DNA of 64,000 nucleotides from Treponema sp. GTDB taxonomy: Bacteria > Spirochaetota > Spirochaetia > Treponematales > Treponemataceae. The notes under the pieces were generated by a model. It was given only the letters and a program-made list of their open reading frames with translations, was not told the DNA's origin and ran no database searches. Below, piece after piece: positions 43,231 to 51,803 of this stretch. Position 1 is the stretch's first letter, and each line of letters begins with the position of its first letter. The translations under genes were made by a program, and so were the position numbers. Location: contig JAEDJA010000011.1 of the NCBI GenBank assembly GCA_016296575.1, positions 1 to 64,000 on the forward strand, given 5' to 3'.

Positions 43231-45213
43231 ATGACAAAAACAATTAATCTTTATAACGAAACTAAAGTTAATATTTCTAAAGGAATGACAGGTCTTTTTT
43301 TTGAAGATATTAATTATTCTGCTGACGGCGGCCTGTATGCAGAAATGCTTGAAAACAGAAATTTTGAATTTTACAGAAGTCATCAGGGAAATAAAAACGG
43401 AGATTTTTTTACTGAATATGAAGGACTTTACGGCTGGAATAATGAAGGCCGGGGAACAATGAAGATTGTAAGTGGAAGTCCTGTTTCCGAAGTGAACAGT
43501 CATTATCTTAGATTTACATCAACTGGATGCGGAGAAGGTTTTTCCAATAAGGCTTATGACGGAATCTGTATGAAAAAGGACCAGAAGTATAAGGTCAGTT
43601 TTTATGCAAGAAATGTCACTCTTCTAGATGAAGTTTATATCAGAGTGCTTGGACAGGATGGAATTTCCTGCGGTGGAACTACATTCAGTCTTTATAAAAA
43701 TGAAGAAAATACTCTTTGTCCATGGAAAAAATATGAAGGAATTATTACCGCAGAAAAAGATATTCGTTTTGGAAAATTTCATGTTACTGTGAGTGGAGAA
43801 GGAATTATAGAATTTGATTTTTTTAGCATGATTCCTTGTGATGCTGTCTGCGGTATTTTTAGAAAGGATCTGTATGATCTTATTGATGCCATTCACCCGG
43901 GTTTTATTCGTTTCCCTGGAGGATGTATTATCGAAGGTGCAACTCTTTCAAACCGATACGATTTTAAAAAGACTATTACTCGTCTTGAAGACCGCAAAAG
44001 TAACTGGAGCCGCTGGGCTGTACATAAATCGTGGCATAATCTAAAGGATAATCATGGTCCTGTATGTTATCCATATTACAACCAGACTTACGGAATTGGT
44101 TATTACGAGTTTTTCCTTTTATGTGAAAGTCTTGGATGTAAGGCTCTTCCTGTTCTTAATGTTGGTCTTTCATGTCAGTTCCAGAATTATGAAATGGTTA
44201 TGCCAGGAACTGCTGAATTTGATCAGTATGTTCAGGATGCACTTGATCTTATTGAATTTTCCAACGGACCTGTAACATCAAAATATGGAAAAATGAGAGC
44301 TGAGCTTGGTCACAAAGAAAGCTTTAATCTGGAAATGATGGGAATTGGAAACGAACAGTGGGAAACAAAAGATAACCGCTTCTATGACCGATATGTTGCA
44401 TTTGAAAAGGCAATTCACAAGGTTTATCCGGATATGAAACTGATTGCAAGTGCCGGTCCAAATGTAGAATGGCCTGAGTTTGGTGAAGCCTGGGATTTTA
44501 TTTACAAAAACTCAAAACAGAATCCTGATTTTGCATATGCTGTAGATGAACATTATTATATGCCTCCACAGTGGTTTTATAGTCATATGGATTTTTATGA
44601 TAATTATGACCGCAGTGTTAAAGTTTTTGCCGGTGAATATGCAACACATAATGAAGGTGGTGGAAGCTTTAATAAACCTGAACTTAATGATCTTGGTGGT
44701 GCTCTTGCCGAAGCTTCTTTCCTTACCGGTGTTGAACGTAATGCTGATGTAGTTGCTCTTACAAGTTATGCTCCTCTTTTTGCACGCCTTGGTTATACTC
44801 AATGGTCACCTGATCTTATCTGGTTCAATGATGAAAAGTCTTTTGGAACTCCAAGTTATTTTGTCCAGCTTATGTATTCAAATTTTACAGGAGACAAAAC
44901 TCTTGATACAAAAGGTGAGCATGCTGATTTATATAAAGAAGGAATATATTACAATCCTTCAGTCGACTCAAAAACTGGAACAGTATATCTGAAAATTGCC
45001 AATTCAAACGACGAGGATGTAAAAATCAATTTAAGTGCTGATTCATTTGGTTTCAAAAAAATGAAGAAAGTCTGGATTGGTGGAAAAGAGAAGTCTGCAA
45101 GCAACAGCATTGATAATATCAGTGCCGTTACCATGGAGACATCTGGGGAAGAAAAATATACAGATGAAATCATTCTGAAAAAGAATTCATTTACGGTATT
45201 AATTCTTAATTAG
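43231..45213 (+). CDS. Alpha-L-arabinofuranosidase, GH51 family
   Basis: This 660-residue glycosidase releases arabinose from arabinan and arabinoxylan side chains. Expected catalytic residues are present: acid/base Glu375 in GIGNEQW and nucleophile Glu469 in VFAGEY. An early GLFFEDINYSADGGLYAEMLENRNFEF is the family opening. A beta-sandwich, carbohydrate-binding-like insert lies at about 80-200, and the C-terminal beta domain at about 540-660. There is no signal peptide, so it should act on imported oligosaccharides in the cytoplasm. No transporter or other glycosidase is adjacent. A GGAAA-type ribosome site precedes the ATG. Its end overlaps a convergent gene by 8 bases. Confidence 0.93.
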   Translation: MTKTINLYNETKVNISKGMTGLFFEDINYSADGGLYAEMLENRNFEFYRSHQGNKNGDFFTEYEGLYGWNNEGRGTMKIVSGSPVSEVNSHYLRFTSTGCGEGFSNKAYDGICMKKDQKYKVSFYARNVTLLDEVYIRVLGQDGISCGGTTFSLYKNEENTLCPWKKYEGIITAEKDIRFGKFHVTVSGEGIIEFDFFSMIPCDAVCGIFRKDLYDLIDAIHPGFIRFPGGCIIEGATLSNRYDFKKTITRLEDRKSNWSRWAVHKSWHNLKDNHGPVCYPYYNQTYGIGYYEFFLLCESLGCKALPVLNVGLSCQFQNYEMVMPGTAEFDQYVQDALDLIEFSNGPVTSKYGKMRAELGHKESFNLEMMGIGNEQWETKDNRFYDRYVAFEKAIHKVYPDMKLIASAGPNVEWPEFGEAWDFIYKNSKQNPDFAYAVDEHYYMPPQWFYSHMDFYDNYDRSVKVFAGEYATHNEGGGSFNKPELNDLGGALAEASFLTGVERNADVVALTSYAPLFARLGYTQWSPDLIWFNDEKSFGTPSYFVQLMYSNFTGDKTLDTKGEHADLYKEGIYYNPSVDSKTGTVYLKIANSNDEDVKINLSADSFGFKKMKKVWIGGKEKSASNSIDNISAVTMETSGEEKYTDEIILKKNSFTVLILN

Positions 45214-45826
45214 ATATTTTTTCTGCACGCTTTTTTTTAAGATTGTTAAAGTTCTTTTTGGCTTCGTAGTCAATAATGGCTCCTAAAATCATGCCTATAG
45301 ACATGCCAATTGCCATACCAATAGGCATGTTACCACGGGCTTGTCCTATACTTATACCGCAGCTCATACCTAAAAGCCAGTATACAGTAAAGATTGGTGC
45401 AGGAAGCTTTTCATGAACAAGATAATTGTGATCTGTCTCGTCTTCCTTGAATTTACGTGCAATAAGTGCTTCTTCAAGCTCTTTTGACAGATTGCTTTTA
45501 AGAATCTGAATAAAGCATACGTTATCTATGTAACTTAATGTTGATCCAACAGCAAAAATCATTTCACTAAGTTCATGTTTTGACATATCTTTAGTAAGTT
45601 TGATTTTCATCTGTGTAGTTTTAGTATCATCTGGATTTGTAAAACTGATTTCAGCCATTGGTTCATCTTCAAATTTTTTACCCGTAATTTTAATTTCTTC
45701 TTTGGATAAACGCTTGAAAACTTTCCATGGTTCTTCAAAAGGGGATGTGCTGGTAGTACCGTTATAATCCACTTTAAAGAATTTACTTTTAATAGATTTA
45801 ATTTTTGTCTTTTTTTCTTTGCTCAT
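45206..45826 (-). CDS. Uncharacterised protein with glycine-zipper membrane hairpin
   Basis: This 206-residue protein has a Lys-rich N-terminus and an alpha/beta middle (about 25-135). A hydrophobic hairpin at about 140-185 has regularly spaced glycines (GMSCGISIG, IGMAIGMSIGMILG), followed by a basic tail. The glycine spacing suggests a glycine-zipper helix pair in a membrane. No family is recognised, and there is no signal peptide. It lies downstream of no clear promoter and converges on the arabinofuranosidase with overlapping ends. Confidence 0.7.
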   Translation of the reverse strand: MSKEKKTKIKSIKSKFFKVDYNGTTSTSPFEEPWKVFKRLSKEEIKITGKKFEDEPMAEISFTNPDDTKTTQMKIKLTKDMSKHELSEMIFAVGSTLSYIDNVCFIQILKSNLSKELEEALIARKFKEDETDHNYLVHEKLPAPIFTVYWLLGMSCGISIGQARGNMPIGMAIGMSIGMILGAIIDYEAKKNFNNLKKKRAEKISN

Positions 45827-45924
45827 ATCATCTTATTATACAAGGATATATACAGATTTCAATCTAATTTTCCCTGAAGTCCAGTTTTGGACAGTTTTTA
45901 GTTTTTAATATAATAAATAAAAAA

Positions 45925-45952
45925 AAAGACATCCTCGAAAGAAGATGTCTTT
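45925..45952 (-). terminator. Rho-independent terminator of tRNA-Gly
   Basis: AAAGACATC (45925-45933) pairs with GATGTCTTT (45944-45952), followed on the minus strand by a long T run (complement of the A run before 45928). Confidence 0.9.
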
Positions 45953-45955
45953 TAG

Positions 45956-46028
45956 AGCGGCAGAAGGGAGTCGAACCCTCGTCTCCAGCTTGGAAGGCTG
46001 GGATAATGAGCCGTTATATGACTGCCGC
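45956..46028 (-). tRNA. tRNA-Gly (anticodon UCC)
   Basis: 73 bases; acceptor GCGGCAG pairs with CTGCCGC plus a T discriminator. The anticodon stem is CCAGC/GCTGG with loop CTTCCAA, and the T arm is AGGG-type with TTCGACT. The D arm (TCATATAACGGCTCATTAT) is the AT-rich form often seen in bacterial Gly-UCC tRNAs. CCA is not encoded. Confidence 0.96.
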
Positions 46029-46040
46029 ATTGATGTTTAT

Positions 46041-46069
46041 ATATTATAAAGTTGCGTATTTTTTGTCAA
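46041..46069 (-). promoter_or_regulatory. Sigma-70 promoter of tRNA-Gly
   Basis: On the minus strand a perfect TTGACA (46064-46069). The -10 is either TAATAT at 17 bases (46041-46046) or TATAAT at 15 bases (46043-46048). Confidence 0.8.
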
Positions 46070-46096
46070 TAACCTTTGTAAAAAAAAATAATAATT

Positions 46097-46125
46097 TTGA
46101 TTTTTTATGATATAAGTTTTATAAT
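46097..46125 (+). promoter_or_regulatory. Sigma-70 promoter of the purine permease gene
   Basis: TTGATT (46097-46102), 17 bases, TATAAT (46120-46125). The leader of about 30 bases holds an AAGGAG ribosome site but is too short for a purine riboswitch. Confidence 0.75.
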
Positions 46126-46160
46126 AGAAGCTACCTTTTTTCATTAATAAGGAGAAAAAA

Positions 46161-47465
46161 ATGGAAAAATTATTCAAACTCAAGGAACATGGTACCAGCG
46201 TTAGCCGTGAAATCGTAGCTGGTATTACAACCTTCCTTGCTATGGCTTACATTCTTGCTGTAAACCCTGGAATGCTAGGTGAAACTGGTATGGGATTCGG
46301 TCCTGTATTTACTGCTACTGCTATTGCATCTGCAATTGCTACATTGGTAATGGCCTTCTGGGCAAATCTTCCTGTAGCTCTTGCTCCTGGAATGGGATTG
46401 AACGCCTTCTTTACATACACTGTATGTTTTGGTATGGGTTGTTCATGGCAGCTTGCTCTTACTGCTGTATTCGTTGAAGGTATTATTTTCATCGTGCTTT
46501 CACTTTTTGGAATCCGTGAAAAAATCATTAACGCAATTCCACAAGGAATGAAAAAAGCAGTTGCCGTTGGTATTGGTCTTTTTATTGCCCTTATCGGTCT
46601 TGCAAATGCAGGAATCGTTGCATCTGATACAGGTACAATTATTGGATTTGTAAACTTCAATATGAAGAGTGCAGCTGCAATTGTTTGTATTATTGGTCTT
46701 GTTCTTACAATTGTTCTTTACATTCTTAAAGTTCCTGGTGCAATTCTTCTTGCCATTATTATTACAACAATCATTGGTATTCCTTTTGGTGTTACAACAG
46801 TTCCAGCTGGATGGAAACCATTCAGTCTTCCAGAAGCACCACATCTGTTCAAATTTGAATGGGGTGGAGTATTCACTGTAAAATTCTTTGTAATCATGTT
46901 TACATTCCTCTTTACAGATCTTTTCGATACTATCGGAACACTTATGGGTGTAACACAGCAGGCTGGTCTTGTTGATTCAAAGGGAAATATTCCAAAAGCA
47001 AAACAGGCTCTTATGGCTGACTCAATCGGTACAGTAGCAGGTGCTTGTCTTGGTACATCTACAGTTACTTCATTTGTTGAATCATCTTCTGGTGTTGCTG
47101 CCGGTGGACGCACAGGTCTTACTTCTGTAACAACTGGTGTTCTTTTCCTTCTGGCTCTCTTTATGACACCACTTTTCGCACTTATTCCTAGTGCAGCTAC
47201 AGCTCCTGCTCTTATCTTCGTAGGTTACCTTATGATGCAGCAGGTTGTAGATATTGACTTCAAAGATCCAACAGAAGGTGTTCCAGCATTTATCGCAATT
47301 ATTGTTATGCCATTTGCATACTCAATTTCAAAAGGTATTGCATTCGGTATGATTGCTTACGTAATTGCCAAAGTAGCAGGAAAGAAAACAAAAGATATTC
47401 CTGTAGCTACTTGGGTACTTGCTGTTATTTTCGTTGCTGATATTATTTTTGAAGCAGTAAAATAA
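46161..47465 (+). CDS. AzgA/NCS2-type purine permease
   Basis: This 434-residue permease has about 12-14 membrane helices. The opening SREIVAGITTFLAMAYILAVNP is diagnostic of the AzgA/PbuG/GhxP group, which imports adenine, guanine or hypoxanthine. DLFDTIGTLMGV and GTSTVTSFVESSSGVAAGGRTGLTS are the conserved substrate and pore motifs. AAGGAG precedes the ATG. The exact purine preference is not readable. It is convergent with the cca gene, with 2 bases between stops. Confidence 0.94.
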   Translation: MEKLFKLKEHGTSVSREIVAGITTFLAMAYILAVNPGMLGETGMGFGPVFTATAIASAIATLVMAFWANLPVALAPGMGLNAFFTYTVCFGMGCSWQLALTAVFVEGIIFIVLSLFGIREKIINAIPQGMKKAVAVGIGLFIALIGLANAGIVASDTGTIIGFVNFNMKSAAAIVCIIGLVLTIVLYILKVPGAILLAIIITTIIGIPFGVTTVPAGWKPFSLPEAPHLFKFEWGGVFTVKFFVIMFTFLFTDLFDTIGTLMGVTQQAGLVDSKGNIPKAKQALMADSIGTVAGACLGTSTVTSFVESSSGVAAGGRTGLTSVTTGVLFLLALFMTPLFALIPSAATAPALIFVGYLMMQQVVDIDFKDPTEGVPAFIAIIVMPFAYSISKGIAFGMIAYVIAKVAGKKTKDIPVATWVLAVIFVADIIFEAVK

Positions 47466-47467
47466 TC

Positions 47468-48847
47468 TTATATATAGCTTTTTGCAACGGCCATGAGCTT
47501 TTCGTGGTCGTTCATCTGGGGATCTTCAAGAACGGATTCAAAAAGTTCGTTCAGAATGATCCCGATTTTTTTGCCCTGAACACCAAGGCTAAGTAAGTCT
47601 TTTCCATTAATTTTAAGATCTTTTAGTGAAAGAGCATCATCCTTTAAGAGAACATCCTTGATTCTGTCAGAAAATTCAACAAAAAGATCTGTAGAAAGAC
47701 TTTGTGGACTAACTTTTTTATTGTGCATACCATAAATATCAGAAAGTCTTAAATCAAATAAATCTTCTATATTCTCTTTTCCAACTCTTACAATAAATCT
47801 TCTTACAGCACCGTTACTCCAGTTTGTTTCATAGTGGTACATATGATTTTTAATAAGGTGACAAACATGTTCAATTTCCTTATTAGAAAATTTAAGGCGT
47901 GTCATGATTTCAAAAGCAATTTCAGCACCAATAAAATCATGGTTATAAAAACTGATTTTTTCAAAACCGTCTTCCATTGAAACACGTTTTGCTTTGGGTT
48001 TACCAATATCATGAAGGAGGGCTGCTAATCTAATCAAAGGTTTTTCTTTTGGAGCACCGTCGCAGGCATAAAAAAGATGATCCAATACGTCAAATTCATG
48101 ATAACCACGTTTGTCGCTTTGAACACATCCTCGGCAAATAGTAAATTCTGGAATAAAAAGATTTAGAATGCCTGTTTCTTCCATCAGTTTAAGACCAACT
48201 GAAGGGTATTGGCTTTTCATCATCTTCATAAATTCATCACGAAAACGTTCTATGCTTATTGAAAGCGATTTTTTTTGTATATCTTCTTTAAAAATCTCTA
48301 AATATGTCTTTTTTTCTATACTAAAATTCAGCTGACTTGCAAACCGTAAGGCTCTTACAGGACGAAGCCCATCTTCCATAAAACGCTCGTGTGCATTGCC
48401 TACCGTTCGTATAATCTTTTTCTTTATATCTTTTCTTCCTCCAAATGGATCAACAATACTTCCATCCTTTAAATCAACAGCAATGGCATTCATTGTAAAA
48501 TCACGTCTGGAAAGATCTTCTTGGATTGTAGCAGCATATTCTATTTTATCCGGGTGACGGCCGTCTGAATAATCACTTTCTGTTCGGAAGGTGGTAACTT
48601 CAATTTCTTGCTTCATGAAATGTACTGTAACTGTTCCATGGGCAATTCCTGTAGGAACTACAAATTTGAACATTTTCATTACATCTTCAGGTTTTGCATT
48701 AGTTGCAACATCCCAATCTGAACAGGGTTTATTTAAGAAAATATCTCGGACTGCACCACCAACAAGATATGCCTTAAATCCATAGTCTTCAAAAACCATG
48801 TTAAATTTTCTGAGAATTTCATCTATTTTGATTTTTTTTGAAAACAA
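47468..48847 (-). CDS. cca: CCA-adding tRNA nucleotidyltransferase / poly(A) polymerase family
   Basis: This class II nucleotidyltransferase has LVGGAVRD (28-35), the two catalytic aspartates in DWD (44-46) and RRDFTMNAIA downstream. An HD-like region (LLHDIGKP, FYNHD) follows in the C-terminal half. No ATG lies near the N-terminus: TTG 48847 (459 residues) is preferred because a GGGG box lies about 10 bases upstream; TTG 48871 (467 residues) is the alternative and would overlap the upstream gene by 23 bases. The HD-like motif suggests extra phosphohydrolase activity. The gene is needed here because the tRNAs lack encoded CCA. Confidence 0.9.
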   Translation of the reverse strand: MFSKKIKIDEILRKFNMVFEDYGFKAYLVGGAVRDIFLNKPCSDWDVATNAKPEDVMKMFKFVVPTGIAHGTVTVHFMKQEIEVTTFRTESDYSDGRHPDKIEYAATIQEDLSRRDFTMNAIAVDLKDGSIVDPFGGRKDIKKKIIRTVGNAHERFMEDGLRPVRALRFASQLNFSIEKKTYLEIFKEDIQKKSLSISIERFRDEFMKMMKSQYPSVGLKLMEETGILNLFIPEFTICRGCVQSDKRGYHEFDVLDHLFYACDGAPKEKPLIRLAALLHDIGKPKAKRVSMEDGFEKISFYNHDFIGAEIAFEIMTRLKFSNKEIEHVCHLIKNHMYHYETNWSNGAVRRFIVRVGKENIEDLFDLRLSDIYGMHNKKVSPQSLSTDLFVEFSDRIKDVLLKDDALSLKDLKINGKDLLSLGVQGKKIGIILNELFESVLEDPQMNDHEKLMAVAKSYI

Positions 48848-48848
48848 T

Positions 48849-49214
48849 TTATAGCCCCGCTGAAATAACAATCATCATATTTGAAAAGAACAGGAGGCTC
48901 AATCCAACTCCTGCACAAAGAATCATTAATATCATCTGAATAATACCAGTGATGATTTTTTTCTGATTTGTAAAGAAACGTAATATATGGGAAATAAAAT
49001 TTATTACAGAAAAACAGATAAGCAGGGATGAAAATACTGAAATTGTTTCTAAAATCATTGACTGACTGCTGTCTGAAAAAATCTGATAATTTCCCATCAA
49101 AAAAACTAAAAAAAGCAGCAAATCAACAACAAGGAATATAATTTCTGCATAAAGTGAAAGACGCTGGAAAAAAGAGAATCCTGTATTGTTTTCCGAATGT
49201 TTTTTGTTTCTCAA
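48849..49214 (-). CDS. Small membrane protein of unknown function
   Basis: This 121-residue protein has about three hydrophobic helices (about 20-42, 56-80, 88-116) and a polar N-terminus (MRNKKHSENNTG). No family is recognised. It precedes cca and its stop nearly abuts the preferred cca start, so translational coupling is likely. Its start lies 40 bases from the divergent SPFH-like gene. Confidence 0.65.
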   Translation of the reverse strand: MRNKKHSENNTGFSFFQRLSLYAEIIFLVVDLLLFLVFLMGNYQIFSDSSQSMILETISVFSSLLICFSVINFISHILRFFTNQKKIITGIIQMILMILCAGVGLSLLFFSNMMIVISAGL

Positions 49215-49254
49215 GATTGATTTATTATATCTGAAAATGTATGATTATTCTATT

Positions 49255-49926
49255 ATGAAAAGATTTCTGGCATTTTTATTACTGCTTGCCCTTGCTTCAG
49301 GTGTAGTTGTCTATTTAGGTTGGACAACTTTAAAAGTGCCTGCAGGGAAATGTGGAGTACTCATTACCAAAACCCATGGAATTGATGAAAATCCTCTTGA
49401 GAATGGAAAATTCGTCTGGAAATGGCAGACTCTTCTTCCTACAAATACTACAGTTAAAATCTTTTCGATTAGTCCTCATTTTTCCACTCATACCATCACA
49501 GGTTCTTTGCCTTCTGCTGATATTTACGCTTTGAATACAGGCGTTTCTTCCGCATTTTCCTGGCGTTTTACTTTTGATATAACTATTTACACCAGCTCAC
49601 AAAATATAGTTGAGCTTTTAAGAGAAGAAAAAATTTCAAGTGATGAAGATCTTAAGGCCTATCTTGATGATGCTGCACAAACAATTTCCCAGCTTGCTTC
49701 TTCGTATATATTACAAAAAGTAAAAACCGACCGGCATTTTAATCCGGAAAGTATTCGAATGAGCGATCTTTTTAAATATATTTCTTATGGCAATGAGTAT
49801 CCTCTTGTTGAAGTTGAACATTTTGCCATTACAGAATCAGTTGTTCCGGATTACGAGTTGTATGAACAAACCAGAAACTCGGTTTTAAATCCATCAGTAG
49901 AAAATGTAAGTGAGGTGACACTTTGA
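49255..49926 (+). CDS. Membrane-anchored SPFH/band-7-like protein
   Basis: ATG 49255 is preferred because it starts directly before a membrane anchor (MKRFLAFLLLLALASGVVVYLGW); an in-frame upstream start at 49186 would run into the divergent gene. The 223-residue product has an outside domain starting VPAGKCGVLITKTHGIDENPL, like the opening of SPFH/band-7 domains (PGxxGV). The rest is only weakly similar and no coiled coil follows. Function unknown. Its last base pairs overlap the TTG start of glgA. Confidence 0.65.
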   Translation: MKRFLAFLLLLALASGVVVYLGWTTLKVPAGKCGVLITKTHGIDENPLENGKFVWKWQTLLPTNTTVKIFSISPHFSTHTITGSLPSADIYALNTGVSSAFSWRFTFDITIYTSSQNIVELLREEKISSDEDLKAYLDDAAQTISQLASSYILQKVKTDRHFNPESIRMSDLFKYISYGNEYPLVEVEHFAITESVVPDYELYEQTRNSVLNPSVENVSEVTL

Positions 49927-51464
49927 ACATATGGATTGCCAGTATGGAATGTGCAGGAATTGCAGAGGCGGGCGGTGTAAAAAACGTAACACAGAGTCTT
50001 TGTAAAACATTGCAATCCTTTTCACATAATACAACTTTATTCATTCCTTTTTATAAATGTACAAATGCTGATAATGTGCTTTTTGAAGATGAAATGCCTC
50101 TTGCATCTTCGGTTAGAATCTGTGATCAGGAAGCTGCGTTCATTTATAAACGTGCTATTTCTCTTGATGGAAACTATAATATTGTCTTTATCATGCATGA
50201 AGCTTTTTCTGAAAAGGAAGCTGTTTATACTTATACTTCCAATGAAGAAGCTCAGAATCCTTTACATAAGAAAGGAACCGGGCATAAAGATACTCTTTTC
50301 ATGAATACTCTTTTTGCTAAAGCTGTTGCAAAATATGTAAATTATCTTACGCCGGAAAAAAAGCCTAAAATTATTCACTGTCAGGATGCATCTACAGCCA
50401 TGATTCCATTGTTTCTTGAAAATAAGAACATCCGTACAGTGGTTTCAATTCATAATGCTGGTCCTGCTTATCATCATTATTATGCAAATTCCGGTGAAGC
50501 TAGCTGGTACTGCCACATTATTTCCGAAGCTTTTGACGGATGTTTGAATTATGATAAGGTTGAACCATTCCTTGTTGCTTACAAATACGGTGCTAAGCTT
50601 GCAACTGTAAGTGAAGTTTATGCAGAAGAACTTTCAAATCCTTTTTTTGATAAACTGACAGAAAATCTTTCTTCAATCTTTTTTTCAAAAGGCATTAAGA
50701 TTACTGGAATTACAAATGGTATTGATTTTGACCGCTATGATCCTCGTGATACAAATGTTTCAGGTCTTCCTTACTCGTTTAATCCCAAAATAATGGATCT
50801 TAAAGGGAAAATTAAATGCCGTGAATATTTTCTTGATAAAGTGAATACTCCGATTCAGGGTGAAAATGGTCTTATAAAAGTATTTGGCAGCATTGAAAAA
50901 GAACTTCCTCCAAATGCCATCTTTATTGGATACCACGGAAGATTTGCAAGTCAAAAGGGAATTGATGTTCTTATTTCTTCCATTTCACCAATCCTTCAAA
51001 CTTTTGACAATGTATATTTTATCTCCATGGGGCAGGGCGAAACTGAACTTGAAGAAAAAATGATTGATAAGTGTCGTGAACATCCTGGAAAGGTGCTTTT
51101 CTTGAACGGGTATGAAAAAACTCTTGCTCGTCTTACCACAGTTTCTTCAGATTTTATGGCTTTCCCAAGCTTTTATGAACCTTGTGGTCTTGAAGATTTT
51201 ATTGCAAATATTTATGCCAGTCTTCCTGTTGCTCATAGAACTGGTGGACTTAATAAAATCATCAATAAAAAAACTGGTTATACTTACGCACCTAATACAA
51301 GTGAAAATCTTGTTGCGGCACTTACTCTTGCTATTACAACCAAAATGGAAAATCCGTCTAAAATTTCTAAAATGATTGTTAATGGTTTTGATAATGTAGG
51401 TATAAATTATCAGTGGAATAATGTTATAAAAAACAAATATCTTCCGCTGTATGAAGAAAAATAA
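49923..51464 (+). CDS. glgA: Glycogen (starch) synthase, GT5 family
   Basis: This 513-residue glycosyltransferase adds glucose from ADP-glucose (or UDP-glucose) to glycogen. The N-terminal ECAGIAEAGGVKNV (9-22) corresponds to the substrate loop, where the usual KTGG is replaced by EAGG. GITNGIDFDRYDPR and FPSFYEPCGLEDF are strong GT5 motifs. Translation starts at TTG 49923 overlapping the stop of the SPFH-like gene, with GAGGTG 7 bases upstream. The KTGG change affects a lysine implicated in ADP-glucose binding, so donor specificity may differ. Confidence 0.9.
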   Translation: MNIWIASMECAGIAEAGGVKNVTQSLCKTLQSFSHNTTLFIPFYKCTNADNVLFEDEMPLASSVRICDQEAAFIYKRAISLDGNYNIVFIMHEAFSEKEAVYTYTSNEEAQNPLHKKGTGHKDTLFMNTLFAKAVAKYVNYLTPEKKPKIIHCQDASTAMIPLFLENKNIRTVVSIHNAGPAYHHYYANSGEASWYCHIISEAFDGCLNYDKVEPFLVAYKYGAKLATVSEVYAEELSNPFFDKLTENLSSIFFSKGIKITGITNGIDFDRYDPRDTNVSGLPYSFNPKIMDLKGKIKCREYFLDKVNTPIQGENGLIKVFGSIEKELPPNAIFIGYHGRFASQKGIDVLISSISPILQTFDNVYFISMGQGETELEEKMIDKCREHPGKVLFLNGYEKTLARLTTVSSDFMAFPSFYEPCGLEDFIANIYASLPVAHRTGGLNKIINKKTGYTYAPNTSENLVAALTLAITTKMENPSKISKMIVNGFDNVGINYQWNNVIKNKYLPLYEEK

Positions 51465-51494
51465 AATATTTTTACAAAAAAGGTGTATAACCTG

Positions 51495-51523
51495 TTGACA
51501 CTAACAGCGTAAAAGTATATTAT
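51495..51523 (+). promoter_or_regulatory. Sigma-70 promoter of the tRNA-Thr/tRNA-Tyr pair
   Basis: A perfect TTGACA (51495-51500), 17 bases, TATTAT (51518-51523), about 28 bases upstream of tRNA-Thr. Confidence 0.88.
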
Positions 51524-51551
51524 AAACATCGTTCAGCACAAATGAACACTT

Positions 51552-51624
51552 GCTGCTTTAGCTCAGCTGGTAGAGCACGTGATTTGTAATCTCGGGGTCG
51601 TGGGTCCAAATCCTACAAGCAGCT
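51552..51624 (+). tRNA. tRNA-Thr (anticodon UGU)
   Basis: 73 bases; acceptor GCTGCTT/AAGCAGC, D stem GCTC/GAGC, anticodon loop TTTGTAA. Two oddities: the anticodon stem CGTGA/TCTCG has a T-T mismatch at 29-41, and the T loop reads TCCAAAT, with C instead of T at position 55. CCA is not encoded. Confidence 0.95.
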
Positions 51625-51629
51625 TACAT

Positions 51630-51711
51630 GGGGAGTTTCTAGAGTGGTCAAATAGGACAGACTGTAAATCTGTTGCCTCCGGCTTCCAAGGTTCGAATCC
51701 TTGACTCCCCA
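51630..51711 (+). tRNA. tRNA-Tyr (anticodon GUA)
   Basis: 82 bases; acceptor GGGGAGT/ACTCCCC plus an A discriminator, anticodon loop CTGTAAA, a class II long variable arm (GCCTCCGGCTTCC) and a canonical TTCGAAT T loop. It follows tRNA-Thr by 5 bases. Confidence 0.96.
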
Positions 51712-51718
51712 ATAAACT

Positions 51719-51747
51719 GAGTCAGATAATACTGACTCTTTTTTTTT
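51719..51747 (+). terminator. Rho-independent terminator of the tRNA pair
   Basis: GAGTCAG (51719-51725) pairs with CTGACTC (51732-51738) around a six-base loop, followed by a T run. Confidence 0.93.
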
Positions 51748-51774
51748 GTCTTTTTTATATCAATCCTTTTTTTC

Positions 51775-51803
51775 TTGAATATTTTGATTTTTTATCCTAT
51801 GAT
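51775..51803 (+). promoter_or_regulatory. Putative promoter of the MBL-mltG-dnaG block
   Basis: TTGAAT (51775-51780), 17 bases, TATGAT (51798-51803). The -10 lies within an inverted repeat ATCCTA...TAGGAT (51794-51812), which could be an operator. Confidence 0.6.

Noticed and set aside
46029..46160. Purine riboswitch upstream of the AzgA-type permease
   Set aside because: The leader after the predicted promoter is only about 30 bases and has no conserved aptamer core.
46161..47465. Long opposite-strand open frames inside the purine permease, V-ATPase and other conserved genes
   Set aside because: They mirror codon bias of well-supported genes, lack ribosome sites and have no recognisable protein features.
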